Shown: positions 1 to 13,200 of the stretch, piece by piece
How the letters are laid out: each line of letters starts with the position of its first letter
How positions within the stretch are numbered: the stretch's first letter is position 1
Assembly (NCBI GenBank): GCA_947561585.1
Contig: CANNZV010002472.1
Location: 1-64,000, forward strand
Length of the DNA stretch: 64,000 nucleotides
Direction: 5' to 3'
DNA from: Caprella mutica
Taxonomy: Eukaryota; Arthropoda; Malacostraca; Amphipoda; Caprellidae
Notes under the pieces: generated by a model
The model's database searches: none
Told to the model about the DNA's origin: nothing
Seen by the model: only the letters and a program-made list of their open reading frames with translations
Made by a program: the position numbers and the translations under genes

Positions 1-298
1 TAACCATACTTAATTTATCACATATCCATGTAAAACCTAATGCAATACATATGACATCTATTTCCATAATGTAGAATGGAATTAACAAGTTTTAAATGAC
101 TAAGTGTCACATGGTATACAAAGGAATTTTTTGAAGGGAAAGTTTATCCCTTTTTGTAAATGTGAACCTATTTCAACGAAGCTCAAAGAATTATCCTAAT
201 AAGAGTAATTAATGTATGTTATACATCACTCTTTTATTATAACTAATATCTATATGCTCTTCACATACAATCATTAACGTTATTTATCATGTAATTCA

Positions 299-311
299 CC
301 ACCAGATGGCG
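299..311 (+). promoter_or_regulatory. CTCF-like motif in macro-unit copy 1
   Basis: CCACCAGATGGCG fits the general CTCF core CCASYAGRKGGCR. The same position in copies 2 and 3 reads CCACCAGGTGGCG. Binding is only inferred from the motif. Confidence 0.35.
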
Positions 312-878
312 TTCACATTAAATGTACATACATTATTATAGTTATTTGTTGAGATTTATTATCCTTTTCTAAAAGTTCATCCGTCCTGGAAACTTAAATT
401 CTTACACATCAGTAATTACCATCATTTAATATGTATGGTTAAAGTTGTCTTACTTTGCACTAACAATTAGTTAGATAATAATTATTTCATATTTTTCATA
501 TACTACCTATTTTTTACAAGAAATTCTATTAATTTATTGAAAAACCTGATATATAGGATAACACAGTCACTACATTTATTATGTACAATAACCTCAAGAA
601 TGTAAATATAATAGTAGTTTCAAACTCCATGGAGTTAAATACATTTAATTCGGAATATTATTATAAATTAGATAATTTGATAATATATTTAACTAATAAT
701 AACAGTATTATATCAACTCATTTAAATGCATAAAATACATTACAAACTATATTTCATATATACTCCAATGTGACGATAACCACCACATTCCCCATCTAAA
801 ATAAATTAATTCTTTATTAATTATCAAATCTCAGTAGGAAGTAAGTAATATATAAGTTCCAGCAGAATTTCAAGAGAA

Positions 879-963
879 GGGCGTGGCAGAGAGGATAACG
901 TACTGGACTTCAGCGAAGAGGACCCGAGTTCAAGACCCAGCGAAGAAGAGGATCATTTATTTT
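879..963 (+). ncRNA. tRNA-like Pol III unit, copy 1
   Basis: TGGCAGAGAGG (884-894) is a full match to the tRNA A-box consensus TRGCNNARNGG. GTTCAAGAC (928-936) fits the B-box core GWTCRANNC, and the spacing is tRNA-like. A TTTT run at 960-963 could terminate Pol III. The T-arm and acceptor stem do not pair well, so this is a tRNA-derived or SINE-head-like sequence rather than a working tRNA. It is the clearest functional-looking signal in the macro-unit. Confidence 0.5.
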
Positions 964-1332
964 CATGAATATTTTTTAAATTATACAGAAATAATTTGTA
1001 TATTTTTCTTAATGACATAGTGTAAAATTAGCTTTTTCCATTCATTTTAAATGACCTTTTTGTTACATTTTCTCTATATATTTCATGCGTAATTTTCAGT
1101 GACAGATGCTTGCAGTTCAGAAGCGAACATAAAATAGTAATTTCAATTCACTTGAAATCTTAAGGACGAAAATCCAATAAATTTCTGATGATTTTCACCC
1201 TAAAGAACATATAATTTGAAATATTCCAAAATTGCTTATCCGTGCTACGACATTCATGTATTAATTTTTCATTTTTTCCTGCAGATAATAGATATAATTC
1301 AATGGTTACTGTGACGTCACTCTGAGCTGATT

Positions 1333-4300
1333 GACTCTATCTATGATTAGTCAGGTAAAGCAGTGTGTACCCACAGATCTGAACTATCTTCCTTTGCTAT
1401 CATCTGTGCAGATAGCACACTGATCATATTAATATCAACTATAACTGTGATTAGTCAGCTAAAGCAGTGTGTGACCACAGAGCTGAACTATCTTCCTTTG
1501 CTATCATCTGTGCTGATAACACACTAATCATATTAGTAACAACTCTATCTGTGATTAGTCCGCTAAAGCAGTGTGTGTCCCAAGAGCAGAATTATCTTAA
1601 TTTGCTATCATCTGTGCAGATAGCACACTAATCATATTAATAGCAACTATATCTGTGATCAGTCAGCTAAAGCAGTGTGTGCCTACAGAGCTGAACTATC
1701 TTCCTTTGCTATCATCTGTGCAGATAGCACACTAATCATATTAGTAACAACTATATCTGTGATTAGTCAGCTAAAGCAGTGTGTGACCACAGAGCTGAAC
1801 TATCTTCCTTTGCTATCATCTGTGCAGATAGCACACTAATCATATTAATAACAACTATAACTGTGATTAGTCAGCTAAAGCAGTGTGTACCCACAGAGCT
1901 GAGCTATCTTCCTTTGCAATCATCTGTGCAGATAGCACACTAATCATATTAGTAACAACTCTATCTGTGATTAGTCAGCTAAAGCAGTGTGTACCACAGA
2001 GCTGAACTATCTTCCTTTTCTATCATCTGTGCAGATAGCACACTAATCATATTAATAACAACTATAACTGTGATTAGTCAGCTAAAGCAGTGTGTACCCA
2101 CAGAGCTGAGCTATCTTCCTTTGCAATCATCTGTGCAGATAGCACATTAATCATATTAGTAACAACTCTATCTGTGATTAGTCAGCTAAAGCAGTGTGTA
2201 CCCACAGAGCTGAACTATTTTCCTTTGCTATCATCTGTGCAGATAGCTCACTAATCATATTAGTAACAACTATATCTGTGATTAGTCAGCAAAAGCAGTG
2301 TGTACCACAGAGCTGAACTATCTTCCTTTGCTATCATCTGTGCAGATAGCACACTAATCATATTAATAACAACTCTATCTGTGACAAGTCAGCTAAAGCA
2401 GTGTGTGTCCACAGAGCTGAACTATCTTCCTTTGCTATCATCTGTGCTGATAACACACTAATCATATTAGTAATAATTCTATCTGTAATTAGTCAGCTAA
2501 ATCAGTGTGTGTCCTTAGTGCTGAACTATCTTCCTTTGCTATCATCTGTGCAGATAGCACACTAATCATATTAGTAACAACTCTATCTGTGATTAGTCAG
2601 CTAAAGCAGTGTGTACCCACAGAGCTGAACTATCTTCCTTTGATATCATCTGTGCAGATAGCTCACTAATCATATTTGTAACAACTATATCTGTGATTAG
2701 TCAGCTAAAGCAGTGTGTACCACAGAGCTGAACTATCTTCCTTTGCTATCATCTGTGCAGATAGCACACTAGCCATATTAGAAACAACTCTATCTGTGAT
2801 AAGTCAGCTAAAGCAGTGTGTACCGCAGAGCTGAACTATCTTCCTTTGCTATCATCTGTGCAGATAGCACACTAATCATATTTGTAACAACTATATCTGT
2901 GATTAGTCAGCTAAAGCAGTGTGTACCACAGAGCTGAACTATATTCCTTTGCTATCATCTGTGCAGATAGCACACTAATCATATTAGAAACAACTCTATC
3001 TGTGATAAGTCAGCTAAAGCAGTGTGTACCACAGAGCTGAACTATCTTCCTTTGCTATCATCTGTGCAGATAGCACACTAATCATATTAGTAACAACTCT
3101 ATCTGTGATTAGTCAGCTAAAGCAGTGTGTGTCTACAGAGCAGAACTAACTTAATTTGCTATCATCTGTGCAGATAGCACATTAATCATATTAGTAACAA
3201 CTATATCTGTGATTAGTCCGCTAAAGCAGTGTGTGTCCCAAGAGCAGAATTATCTTAATTTGCTATCATCTGTGCAGATAGCACACTAATCATATTAATA
3301 ACAACTATATCTGTGATCAGTCAGCTAAAGCAGTGTGTGCCTACAGAGCTGAACTATCTTCCTTTGCTATCATCTGTGCAGATAGCACACTAATCATATT
3401 AGTAACAACTATATCTGTGATTAGTCAGCTAAAGCAGTGTGTGACCACAGAGCTGAACTATCTTCCTTTGCTATCATCTGTGCAGATAGCACACTAATCA
3501 TATTAATAACAACTATAACTGTGATTAGTCAGCTAAAGCAGTGTGTACCCACAGAGCTGAGCTATCTTCCTTTGCAATCATCTGTGCAGATAGCACACTA
3601 ATCATATTAGTAACAACTCTATCTGTGATTAGTCAGCTAAAGCAGTGTGTACCACAGAGCTGAACTATCTTCCTTTTCTATCATCTGTGCAGATAGCACA
3701 CTAATCATATTAATAACAACTATAACTGTGATTAGTCAGCTAAAGCAGTGTGTACCCACAGAGTTGAGCTATCTTCCTTTGCAATCATCTGTGCAGATAG
3801 CACATTAATCATATTAGTAACAACTCTATCTGTGATTAGTCAGCTAAAGCAGTGTGTACCCACAGAGCTGAACTATTTTCCTTTGCTATCATCTGTGCAG
3901 ATAGCTCACTAATCATATTAGTAACAACTATATCTGTGATTAGTCAGCAAAAGCAGTGTGTACCACAGAGCTGAACTATCTTCCTTTGCTATCATCTGTG
4001 CAGATAGCACACTAATCATATTAATAACAACTCTATCTGTGACAAGTCAGCTAAAGCAGTGTGTGTCCACAGAGCTGAACTATCTTCCTTTGCTATCATC
4101 TGTGCTGATAACACACTAATCATATTAGTAATAATTATATCTGTAATTAGTCAGCTAAATCAGTGTGTGTCCTTAGTGCTGAACTATCTTCCTTTGCTAT
4201 CATCTGTGCAGATAGCACACTAATCATATTAGTAACAACTCTATCTGTGATTAGTCAGCTAAAGCAGTGTGTACCCACAGAGCTGAACTATCTTCCTTTG

Positions 4301-5863
4301 ATATCATCTGTGCAGATAGCTCACTAATCATATTTGTAACAACTATATCTGTGATTAGTCAGCTAAAGCAGTGTGTACCACAGAGCTGAACTATCTTCCT
4401 TTGCTATCATCTGTGCAGATAGCACACTAACCATATTAGAAACAACTCTATCTGTGATAAGTCAGCTAAAGCAGTGTGTACCGCAGAGCTGAACTATCTT
4501 CCTTTGCTATCATCTGTGCAGATAGCACACTAATCATATTTGTAACAACTATATCTGTGATTAGTCAGCTAAAGCAGTGTGTACCACAGAGCTGAACTAT
4601 CTTCCTTTGCTATCATCTGTGCAGATAGCACACTAATCATATTAGAAACAACTCTATCTGTGATAAGTCAGCTAAAGCAGTGTGTACCACAGAGCTGAAC
4701 TATCTTCCTTTGCTATCATCTGTGCAGATAGCACACTAATCATATTAGTAACAACTCTATCTGTGATAAGTCAGCTAAAGCAGTGTGTGTCCCCAGAGCA
4801 GAATTATCTTAATTTGCTATCATCTGTGCAGATAGCACACTAATCATATTAGTAACAACTATATCTGTGATTAGTCAGCTAAAGCAGTGTGTGACCACAG
4901 AGCTGAACTATCTTCCTTTGCTATCATCTGTGCAGATAGCACACTAATCATATTAATATCAACTATAACTGTGATTAGTCAGCTGAAGCAGTATGTGACC
5001 ACAGAGCTGAACTATCTTCCTTTGCTATCATCTGTGCAGATAGCTCACTAATCATATTAGTAACAACTATATCTGTGATTAGTCAGCTAAAGCAGTGTGT
5101 GACCACAGAGCTGAACTATCTTCCTTTGCTATCATCTGTGCAGATAGCACACTAATCATATTAATATCAACTATAACTGGTGATTAGTCAGCTGAAGCAG
5201 TATGTGACCACAGAGCTGAACTATCTTCCTTTGCTATCATCTGTGCCGATAACACACTAATCATATTAGTAATAATTCTATCTGTAATTAGTCAGCTAAA
5301 TCAGTATGTGTCCTTACTGCTGAACTATCTTCCTTTGCTATCATCTGTGCAGATAGCACACTAATCATATTAGTAACAACTCTATCTGTGATTAGTCAGC
5401 TAAAGCAGTGTGTATCCACAGAGCTGAACTATCTTCCTTTGATATCATCTGTGCAGATAGCACACTAATCATATTAGTAACAACTCTATCTGTGATTAGT
5501 CAGCTAAAGCAGTGTGTACCACAGAGCTGAACTATCTTCCTTTGCTATCATCTGTGCAGATAGCACACTAATCATATTAGTAACAACTCTATCTGTGATT
5601 AGTCAGCTAAAGCAGTCTGTACCACAGAGCTGAACTATCTTCCTTTGGTATCATCTGTGCAGATAGCACACTAATCATATTAGTAACAACTATATCTGTG
5701 ATTAGTCAGCTAAAGCAGTGTGTGTCCACAGAGCAGAACTATCTTCCTTTGCTATCATCTGTGCAGATAGCACACTAATCATATTAATAACAACTATAAC
5801 TGTGATTAGTCAGCTAAAGCAGTGTGTGTCCACAGAGCTGAACTATCTTCCTTTGCTATCATC
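1333..5863. repeat. Satellite array 1, ~103-104 bp monomer, about 44 copies
   Basis: Head-to-tail tandem array. A typical monomer runs from TGTGATTAGTCAGC through CAGTGTGTACCACAGAGCTG and TATCATCTGTGCAGATAGC to CATATTAGTAACAACTCTA. Variants are diagnostic, for example monomers with 'gagcagaattatcttaattt'. A block of about 16 monomers recurs with a 1658-bp offset (cgctaaag at 1561 and 3219), so there is higher-order organisation. Each monomer carries an inverted repeat GCTATC...GATAGC. The array ends sharply at 'gctatcatc' before the next segment. Confidence 0.97.
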
Positions 5864-6204
5864 ACTTTCATAGAAACATGTTAAATATAATCCTTATAGC
5901 ATTTGTTAACCATACTTAATTTATCACATATCCATGTAAAACCTAATGCAATACATATGACATATATTTTCATAATTTAGCATGGAATAAACATGTTTTA
6001 AATGACTAAGTGTCACATGGTATACAAAGGAATTTTTTGAAGGGAAAGTTTATCCCTTTCTGTAAATGTGAACCTATTTCAACGAAGCTCAAAGAATTAT
6101 CCTAATAAGAGTAATTAATGTATGTTATACATCACTCTTTTATTATAACTAATATCTATATGCTCTTCACATACAATCAATAACGTTATTTATCATGTAG
6201 TTCA

Positions 6205-6217
6205 CCACCAGGTGGCG
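6205..6217 (+). promoter_or_regulatory. CTCF-like motif in macro-unit copy 2
   Basis: CCACCAGGTGGCG, a closer CTCF-core match than copy 1. Confidence 0.35.
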
Positions 6218-6775
6218 TTCACATTAAATGTACATACATTATTATAGTTATTTGTTGAGATTTATTATCCTTTTCTGAAAGTTCATCCGTCCTGGAAACT
6301 TAAATTCTTACACATCAGTAATTACCATCATTTAATATGTATGGTTAAAGTTGTCTTACTTTGCACTAACAATTAGTTAGATAATAATTATTTCATATAC
6401 TACCTATTTTTTACAAGAAATTCTATTAATCTATTGAAAAACCTGATATATAGGATAACACAGTCACTACATCCATTATGTACAATAACCTCAAGAATGT
6501 AAATATAATAGTAGTTTCAAACTCCATGGAGTTAAATACATTTAATTCGGAATATTATTATAAAATAGATAATTTGATAATATATTTAACTAATAATAAC
6601 AGTATTATATCAACTCATTTAAATGCATAAAATACATTACAAACTAAATTTCATATATACTCCAATGTGACGATAACCACCGCTTTCCCCATCTAAAATA
6701 AATAAATTCTTTATTAATTTTCAAATCTCAGTAGGAAGTAAGTAATATATAAGTTCCAGCAGAATTTCAAGAGAA

Positions 6776-6860
6776 GGGCGTGGCAGAGAGGATAACGTAC
6801 TGGACTTCAGCGAAGAGGACCCGAGTTCAAGACCCCGCGAAGAAGAGGATCATTCATTTT
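6776..6860 (+). ncRNA. tRNA-like Pol III unit, copy 2
   Basis: Same A box (6781-6791), B box and TTTT (6857-6860) as copy 1 at an offset of 5897 bp. The differences from copy 1 lie outside both boxes, which fits selection on or recent copying of the promoter. Confidence 0.5.
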
Positions 6861-7231
6861 CATGAATATTTTTTAAATTATACAGAAATTATTTGTATAT
6901 TTTTCTTAATGATATAGTGTAAAATTAGCTTTTTCCATTCATTTTAAATGACCTTTTTGTTACATTTTCTCTATATATTTCATGCGCAATTTTCAGTGAC
7001 AGATGCTTGCAGTTCAGAAGCGAACATAAAATAGTAATTTCAATTCACTTGAAATCTTAAGGACGAAAATCCAATAAATTTCTGATGATTTTCACCCTAA
7101 AGAACATATAATTTGAAATATTCCAAAATTGCTTATCCGTGCTACGACATTCATGTATTAATTTTTCATTTTTTCCTGCAGATAATAGATTTAATTCAAT
7201 GGTTACTGTGACGTCACCTTGAGCTGATTGA

Positions 7232-10200
7232 CTCTATCTGTGATTAGTCAGCTAAATCAGTGTGTGTCCACAGTGCTGAACTATCTTCCATTGCAATCAT
7301 CTGTGCAGATAGCACACTAATCATATTAGTAACAACTCTATCTGTGATAAGTCAGCTAAAGCAGTGTGTGTCCCCAGAGCAGAATTATCTTAATTTGCTA
7401 TCATCTGTGCAGATAGCACACTAATCATATTAATAACAACTATATCTGTGATTAGTCAGCTAAAGCAGTGTGTGACCACAGAGCTGAACTATCTTCCTTT
7501 GCTATCATCTGTGCAGATAGCACACTAATCATATTAATATCAACTATAACTGTGATTAGTCAGCTGAAGCAGTATGTGACCACAGAGCTGAACTATCTTC
7601 CTTTGCTATCATCTGTGCTGATAACACACTAATCATATTAGTAATAATTCTATCTGTAATTAGTCAGCTAAATCAGTGTGTGTCCTTAGTGCTGAACTAT
7701 CTTCCTTTGCTATCATCTGTGCAGATAGCACACTTATCATATTAGTAACAACTCTATCTGTGATTAGTCAGCTAAAGCAGTGTGTACCCACAGAGCTGAA
7801 CTATCTTCCTTTGATATCATCTGTGCAGATAGCTCACTAATCATATTTGTAACAACTATATCTGTGATTAGTCAGCTAAAGCAGTGTGTACCACAGAGCT
7901 GAACTATCTTCCTTTGCTATCATCTGTGCAGATAGCACACTAACCATATTAGAAACAACTCTATCTGTGATAAGTCAGCTAAAGCAGTGTGTACCGCAGA
8001 GCTGAACTATCTTCCTTTGCTATCATCTGTGCAGATAGCACACTAATCATATTTGTAACAACTATATCTGTGATTAGTCAGCTAAAGCAGTGTGTACCAC
8101 AGAGCTGAACTATCTTCCTTTGCTATCATCTGTGCAGATAGCACACTAATCATATTAGAAACAACTCTATCTGTGATAAGTCAGCTAAAGCAGTGTGTAC
8201 CACAGAGCTGAACTATCTTCCTTTGCTATCATCTGTGCAGATAGCTCACTAATCATATTAGTAACAACTCTATCTGTGATTAGTCAGCTAAAGCAGTGTG
8301 TACCCACAGAGCTGAACTATCTTCCTTTGCTATCATCTGTGCAGATAGCTCTCTAATCATATTAGAAACAACTCTATCTGTGATAAGTCAGCTAAAGCAG
8401 TATGTACCACAGAGCTGAACTATGTTCCTTTGCTATCATCTTTGCAGATAGCACACTAATCATATTAGTAACAACTCTATCTGTAATTAGTCAGCTAAAG
8501 CAGTGTGTACCACAGAGCTGAACTATCTTCCTTCGCTATCATCTGTGCAGATAGCACACTAATCATATTAGTAACAACTCTATCTGTGATTAGTCAGCTA
8601 AAGATGTGTGTGCCCACAGAGCTGAACTATCTTCCTTTGCTATCATCTGTGCAGATAGCACACTAATCATATTAGAAACAACTCTATCTGTGATAAGTCA
8701 GCTAAAGCAGTGTGTACCACAGAGCTGAACTATCTTCCTTTGCTATCATCTGTGCAGATAGCTCACTAATCATATTAGTAACAACTCTATCTGTGATTAG
8801 TCAGCTAAAGCAGTGTGTACCCACAGAGCTGAACTATCTTCCTTTGCTATCATCTGTGCAGATAGCTCTCTAATCATATTAGAAACAACTCTATCTGTGA
8901 TAAGTCAGCTAAAGCAGTATGTACCACAGAGCTGAACTATCTTCCTTTGCTATCATCTTTGCAGATAGCACACTAATCATATTAGTAACAACTCTATCTG
9001 TGATTAGTCAGCTAAAGCAGTGTGTACCACAGAGCTGAACTATCTTCCTTTGCTATCATCTGTGCAGATAGCACACTAATCATATTAGTAACAACTATAT
9101 CTGTGATTAGTCAGCTAAAGCAGTGTGTGTCCACAGAGCTGAACTATCTTCCTTTGGTATCATCTGTGCAGATAGCACACTAATCATATTAGTAACAACT
9201 ATATCTGTGATTAGTCAGCTAAAGCAGTGTGTACCCACAGAGCTGAACTATCTTCCTTTGCTATCATCTGTGCAGATAGCTCACTAATCATATTAGTAAC
9301 AACTCTATCTGTGATTAGTCAGCTAAATCAGTGTGTGTCCACAGTGCTGAACTATCTTCCTTTGCTATCATCTGTGCAGATAGCACACTAATCATATTAG
9401 TAACAACTCTATCTGTGATAAGTCAGCTAAAGCAGTGTGTGTCCCCAGAGCAGAATTATCTTAATTTGCTATCATCTGTGCAGATAGCACACTAATCATA
9501 TTAATAACAACTATATGTGTGATTAGTCAGCCAAAGCAGTGTGTGACCACAGAGCTGAACTATCTTCCTTTGCTATCATCTGTGCAGATAGCACACTAAT
9601 CATATTAATATCAACTATAACTGTGATTAGTCAGCTGAAGCAGTATGTGACCACAGAGCTGAACTATCTTCCTTTGCTATCATCTGTGCTGATAACACAC
9701 TAATCATATTAGTAATAATTCTATCTGTAATTAGTCAGCTGAATCAGTGTGTGTCCTTAGTGCTGAACTATCTTCCTTTGATATCATGTGTGCAGATAGC
9801 TCACTAATCATATTTGTAACAACTCTATCTGTGATTAGTCAGCTAAAGCAGTGTGTACCCACAGAGCTGAACTATCTTCCTTTGATATCATCTGTGCAGA
9901 TAGCTCACTAATCATATTTGTAACAACTATATCTGTGATTAGTCCGCTAAAGCAGTGTGTGTCCCAAGAGCAGAATTATCTTAATTTGCTATAATCTGTG
10001 CAGATAGCACACTAATCATATTAATAACAACTATATCTGTGATTAGTCAGCTAAAGCAGTGTGTGACCACAGAGCTGAACTATCTTTCTTTGCTATCATC
10101 TGTGCAGATAGCACACTGATCATATTAATATCAACTATAACTGTGATTAGTCAGCTAAAGCAGTGTGTGACCACAGAGCTGAACTATCTTCCTTTGCTAT

Positions 10201-13200
10201 CATCTGTGCTGATAACACACCAATCATATTAGTAACAACTCTATCTGTGATTAGTCAGCTAAAGCAGTGTGTACCACAGAGCTGAACTATCTTCCTTTTC
10301 TATCATCTGTGCAGATAGCACACTAATCATATTAATAACAACTATAATTGTGATTAGTCAGCTAAAGCAGTGTGTGTCCACAGAGCAGAACTAACTTAAT
10401 TTGCTATCATCTGTGCAGATAGCACATTAATCATATTAGTAACAACTATATCTGTGATTAATCCGCTAAAGCAGTGTGTGTCCCAAGAGCAGAATTATCT
10501 TAATTTGCTATCATCTGTGCAGATAGCACACTAATCATATTAATAACAACTATATCTGTGATTAGTCAGCTAAAGCAGTGTGTGCCTACAGAGCTGAACT
10601 ATCTTCCTTTGCTATCATCTGTGCAGATAGCACACTAATCATATTAGTAACAACTATATCTGTGATTAGTCAGCTAAAGCAGTGTGTGACCACAGAGCTG
10701 AACTATCTTCCTTTGCTATCATCTGTGCTGATAACACACTAATCATATTAGTAACAACTCTATCTGTGATTAGTCAGCTAAAGCAGTGTGTACCACAGAG
10801 CTGAACTATCTTCCTTTTCTATCATCTGTGCAGATAGCACACTAATCATATTAATAACAACTATAACTGTGATTAGTCAGCTAAAGCAGTGTGTACCCAC
10901 AGAGCTGAGCTATCTTCCTTTGCAATCATCTGTGCAGATAGCACACTAATCATATTAGTAACAACTCTATCTGTGATTAGTCAGCTAAAGCAGTGTGTAC
11001 CCACAGAGCTGAACTATCTTCCTTTGCTATCATCTGTGCAGATAGCTCACTAATCATATTAGTAACAACTATATCTGTGATTAGTCAGCAAAAGCAGTGT
11101 GTACCACAGAGCTGAACTATCTTCCTTTGCTATCATCTGTGCAGATAGCACACTAATCATATTAATAACAACTCTATCTGTGACAAGTCAGCTAAAGCAG
11201 TGTGTGTCCACAGAGCTGAACTATCTTCCTTTGCTATCATCTGTGCTGATAACACACTAATCATATTAGTAACAACTCTATATGTGATTAGTCAGCTAAA
11301 GCAGTGTGTACCACAGAGCTGAACTATCTTCCTTTTCTATCATCTGTGCAGATAGCACACTAATCATATTATTAACAACTATAACTGTGATTAGTCAGCT
11401 AAAGCAGTGTGTATCCACAGAGCTGAGCTATCTTCCTTTGTAATCATCTGTGCAGATAGCACACTAATCATATTAGTAACAACTCTATCTGTGATTAGTC
11501 AGCTAAAGCAGTGTGTACCCAAAGAGCTGAACTATCTTCCTTTGCTATCATCTGTGCAGATAGCACACTAATCATATTAATAACAACTATATCTGAGATT
11601 AGTCAGCTAAAGCAGTGTATGCCCACAGAGCTGAACACTCTTCCTTTGCTATCATATGTGCAGATAGTACACTAATCATATTAATAACAACTATAACTGT
11701 GATTAGTCAGCTAAAGCAGTGTGTGTCCACAGAGCAAAACTATCTTAATTTGCTATAATCTGTGCAGATAGCACATTAATCATATTAGTAACAACTATAT
11801 CTGTGATTAGTCCGCTAAAGCAGTGTGTGTCCCCAGAGCAGAATTATCTTAATTTGCTATCATCTGTGCAGATAGCACACTAATCTTATTAATAACAACT
11901 ATATCTGTGATTAGTCAGATAAAGCAGTGTGTGCCTACAGAGCTGAACTATCTTCCTTTGCTATCATCTGTGCTGATAACACACTAATCATATTAGTAAC
12001 AACTCTATCTGTGATTAGTCAGCTAAAGCAGTGTGTACCACAGAGCTGAACTATCTTTTTTTGCTATCATCTGTGCTGATAACACACTAATCATATTAGT
12101 AACAACTCTATCTGTGATTAGTCAGCTAATGCAGTGTGTACCACAGAGCTGAACTATCTTCCTTTGCTATCATCTGTGCAGATAGCACACTAATCATATT
12201 AATAACATCTATAACTGTGATTAGTCAGCTAAAGCAGTGTGTGTCCACAGAGCAGAACTATCTTAATTTGCTATCATTTGTGCAGATAGCACATTAATCA
12301 TATTAGTAACAACTATATCTGTGATTAGTACGCTAAAGCAGTGTGTGTCCCCAGGGCAGAATTATCTTAATTTGCTATCATCTGTGCAGATAGCACACTA
12401 ATCATATTAATAACAACTATATCTGTGATTAGTCAGATAAAGCAGTGTGTGCCTACAGAGCTGAACTATCTTCATTTGCTATCATCTGTGCAGATAGCAC
12501 ACTAATCATATTAGTAACAACTATATCTGTGATTAGTCAGCTAAAGCAGTGTGTGACCACAGAGCTGAACTATCTTCCTTTGCTATCATCTGTGCTGATA
12601 ACACACTAATCATATTAGTAACAACTCTATCTGTGATTAGTCAGCTAAAGCAGTGTGTACCACAGAGCTGAACTATCTTCCTTTTCTATCATCTGTGCAG
12701 ATAGCACACTAATCATATTAATAACAACTATAACTGTGATTAGTCAGCTAAAGCAGTGTGTACCCACAGAGCTGAGCTATCTTCCTTTGCAATCATCTGT
12801 GCAGATAGCACACTAATCATATTAGTAACAACTCCATCTGTGATTAGTCAGCTAAAGCAGTGTGTACCCACAGAGCTGAACTATCTTCCTTTGCTATCAT
12901 CTGTGCAGATAGCTCACTAATCATATTAGTAACAACTATATCTGTGATTAGTCGGCAAAAGCAGTGTGTACCACAGAGCTGAACTATCTTCCTTTGCTAT
13001 CATCTGTGCAGATAGCACACTAATCATATTAATAACAACTCTATCTGTGACAAGTCAGCTAAAGCAGTGTGTGTCCACAGAGCTGAACTATCTTCCTTTG
13101 CTATCATCTGTGCTGATAACACACTAATCATATTAGTAACAACTCTATATGTGATTAGTCAGCTAAAGCAGTGTGTACCACAGAGCTGAACTATCTTCCT

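Larger units (their letters stand above)
1..1332. repeat. Macro-repeat non-satellite segment, copy 1 (left end outside window)
   Basis: AT-rich segment that recurs almost unchanged at 5864-7231 and in part at 14458-14826; window base 1 corresponds to base 5907 of copy 2 and 14501 of copy 3. It holds a CTCF-like motif (299-311), a tRNA-like Pol III promoter (879-963) and a TGACGTCA site (1312-1319), then runs into the satellite array at about 1333. No convincing ORF was seen. The near identity of the copies implies recent duplication or homogenisation. Confidence 0.9.
5864..7231. repeat. Macro-repeat non-satellite segment, copy 2 (complete)
   Basis: The only complete copy, about 1368 bp, bounded on both sides by satellite. 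It begins 'actttcatagaaacatg' and ends 'gagctgattg'. It differs from copy 1 by scattered substitutions and small indels. It carries the same CTCF-like motif, tRNA-like unit and TGACGTCA (7209-7216). Confidence 0.92.

Noticed and set aside
879..963. Functional tRNA gene
   Set aside because: The internal promoter boxes are good, but the acceptor and T stems do not pair; kept only as tRNA-like.
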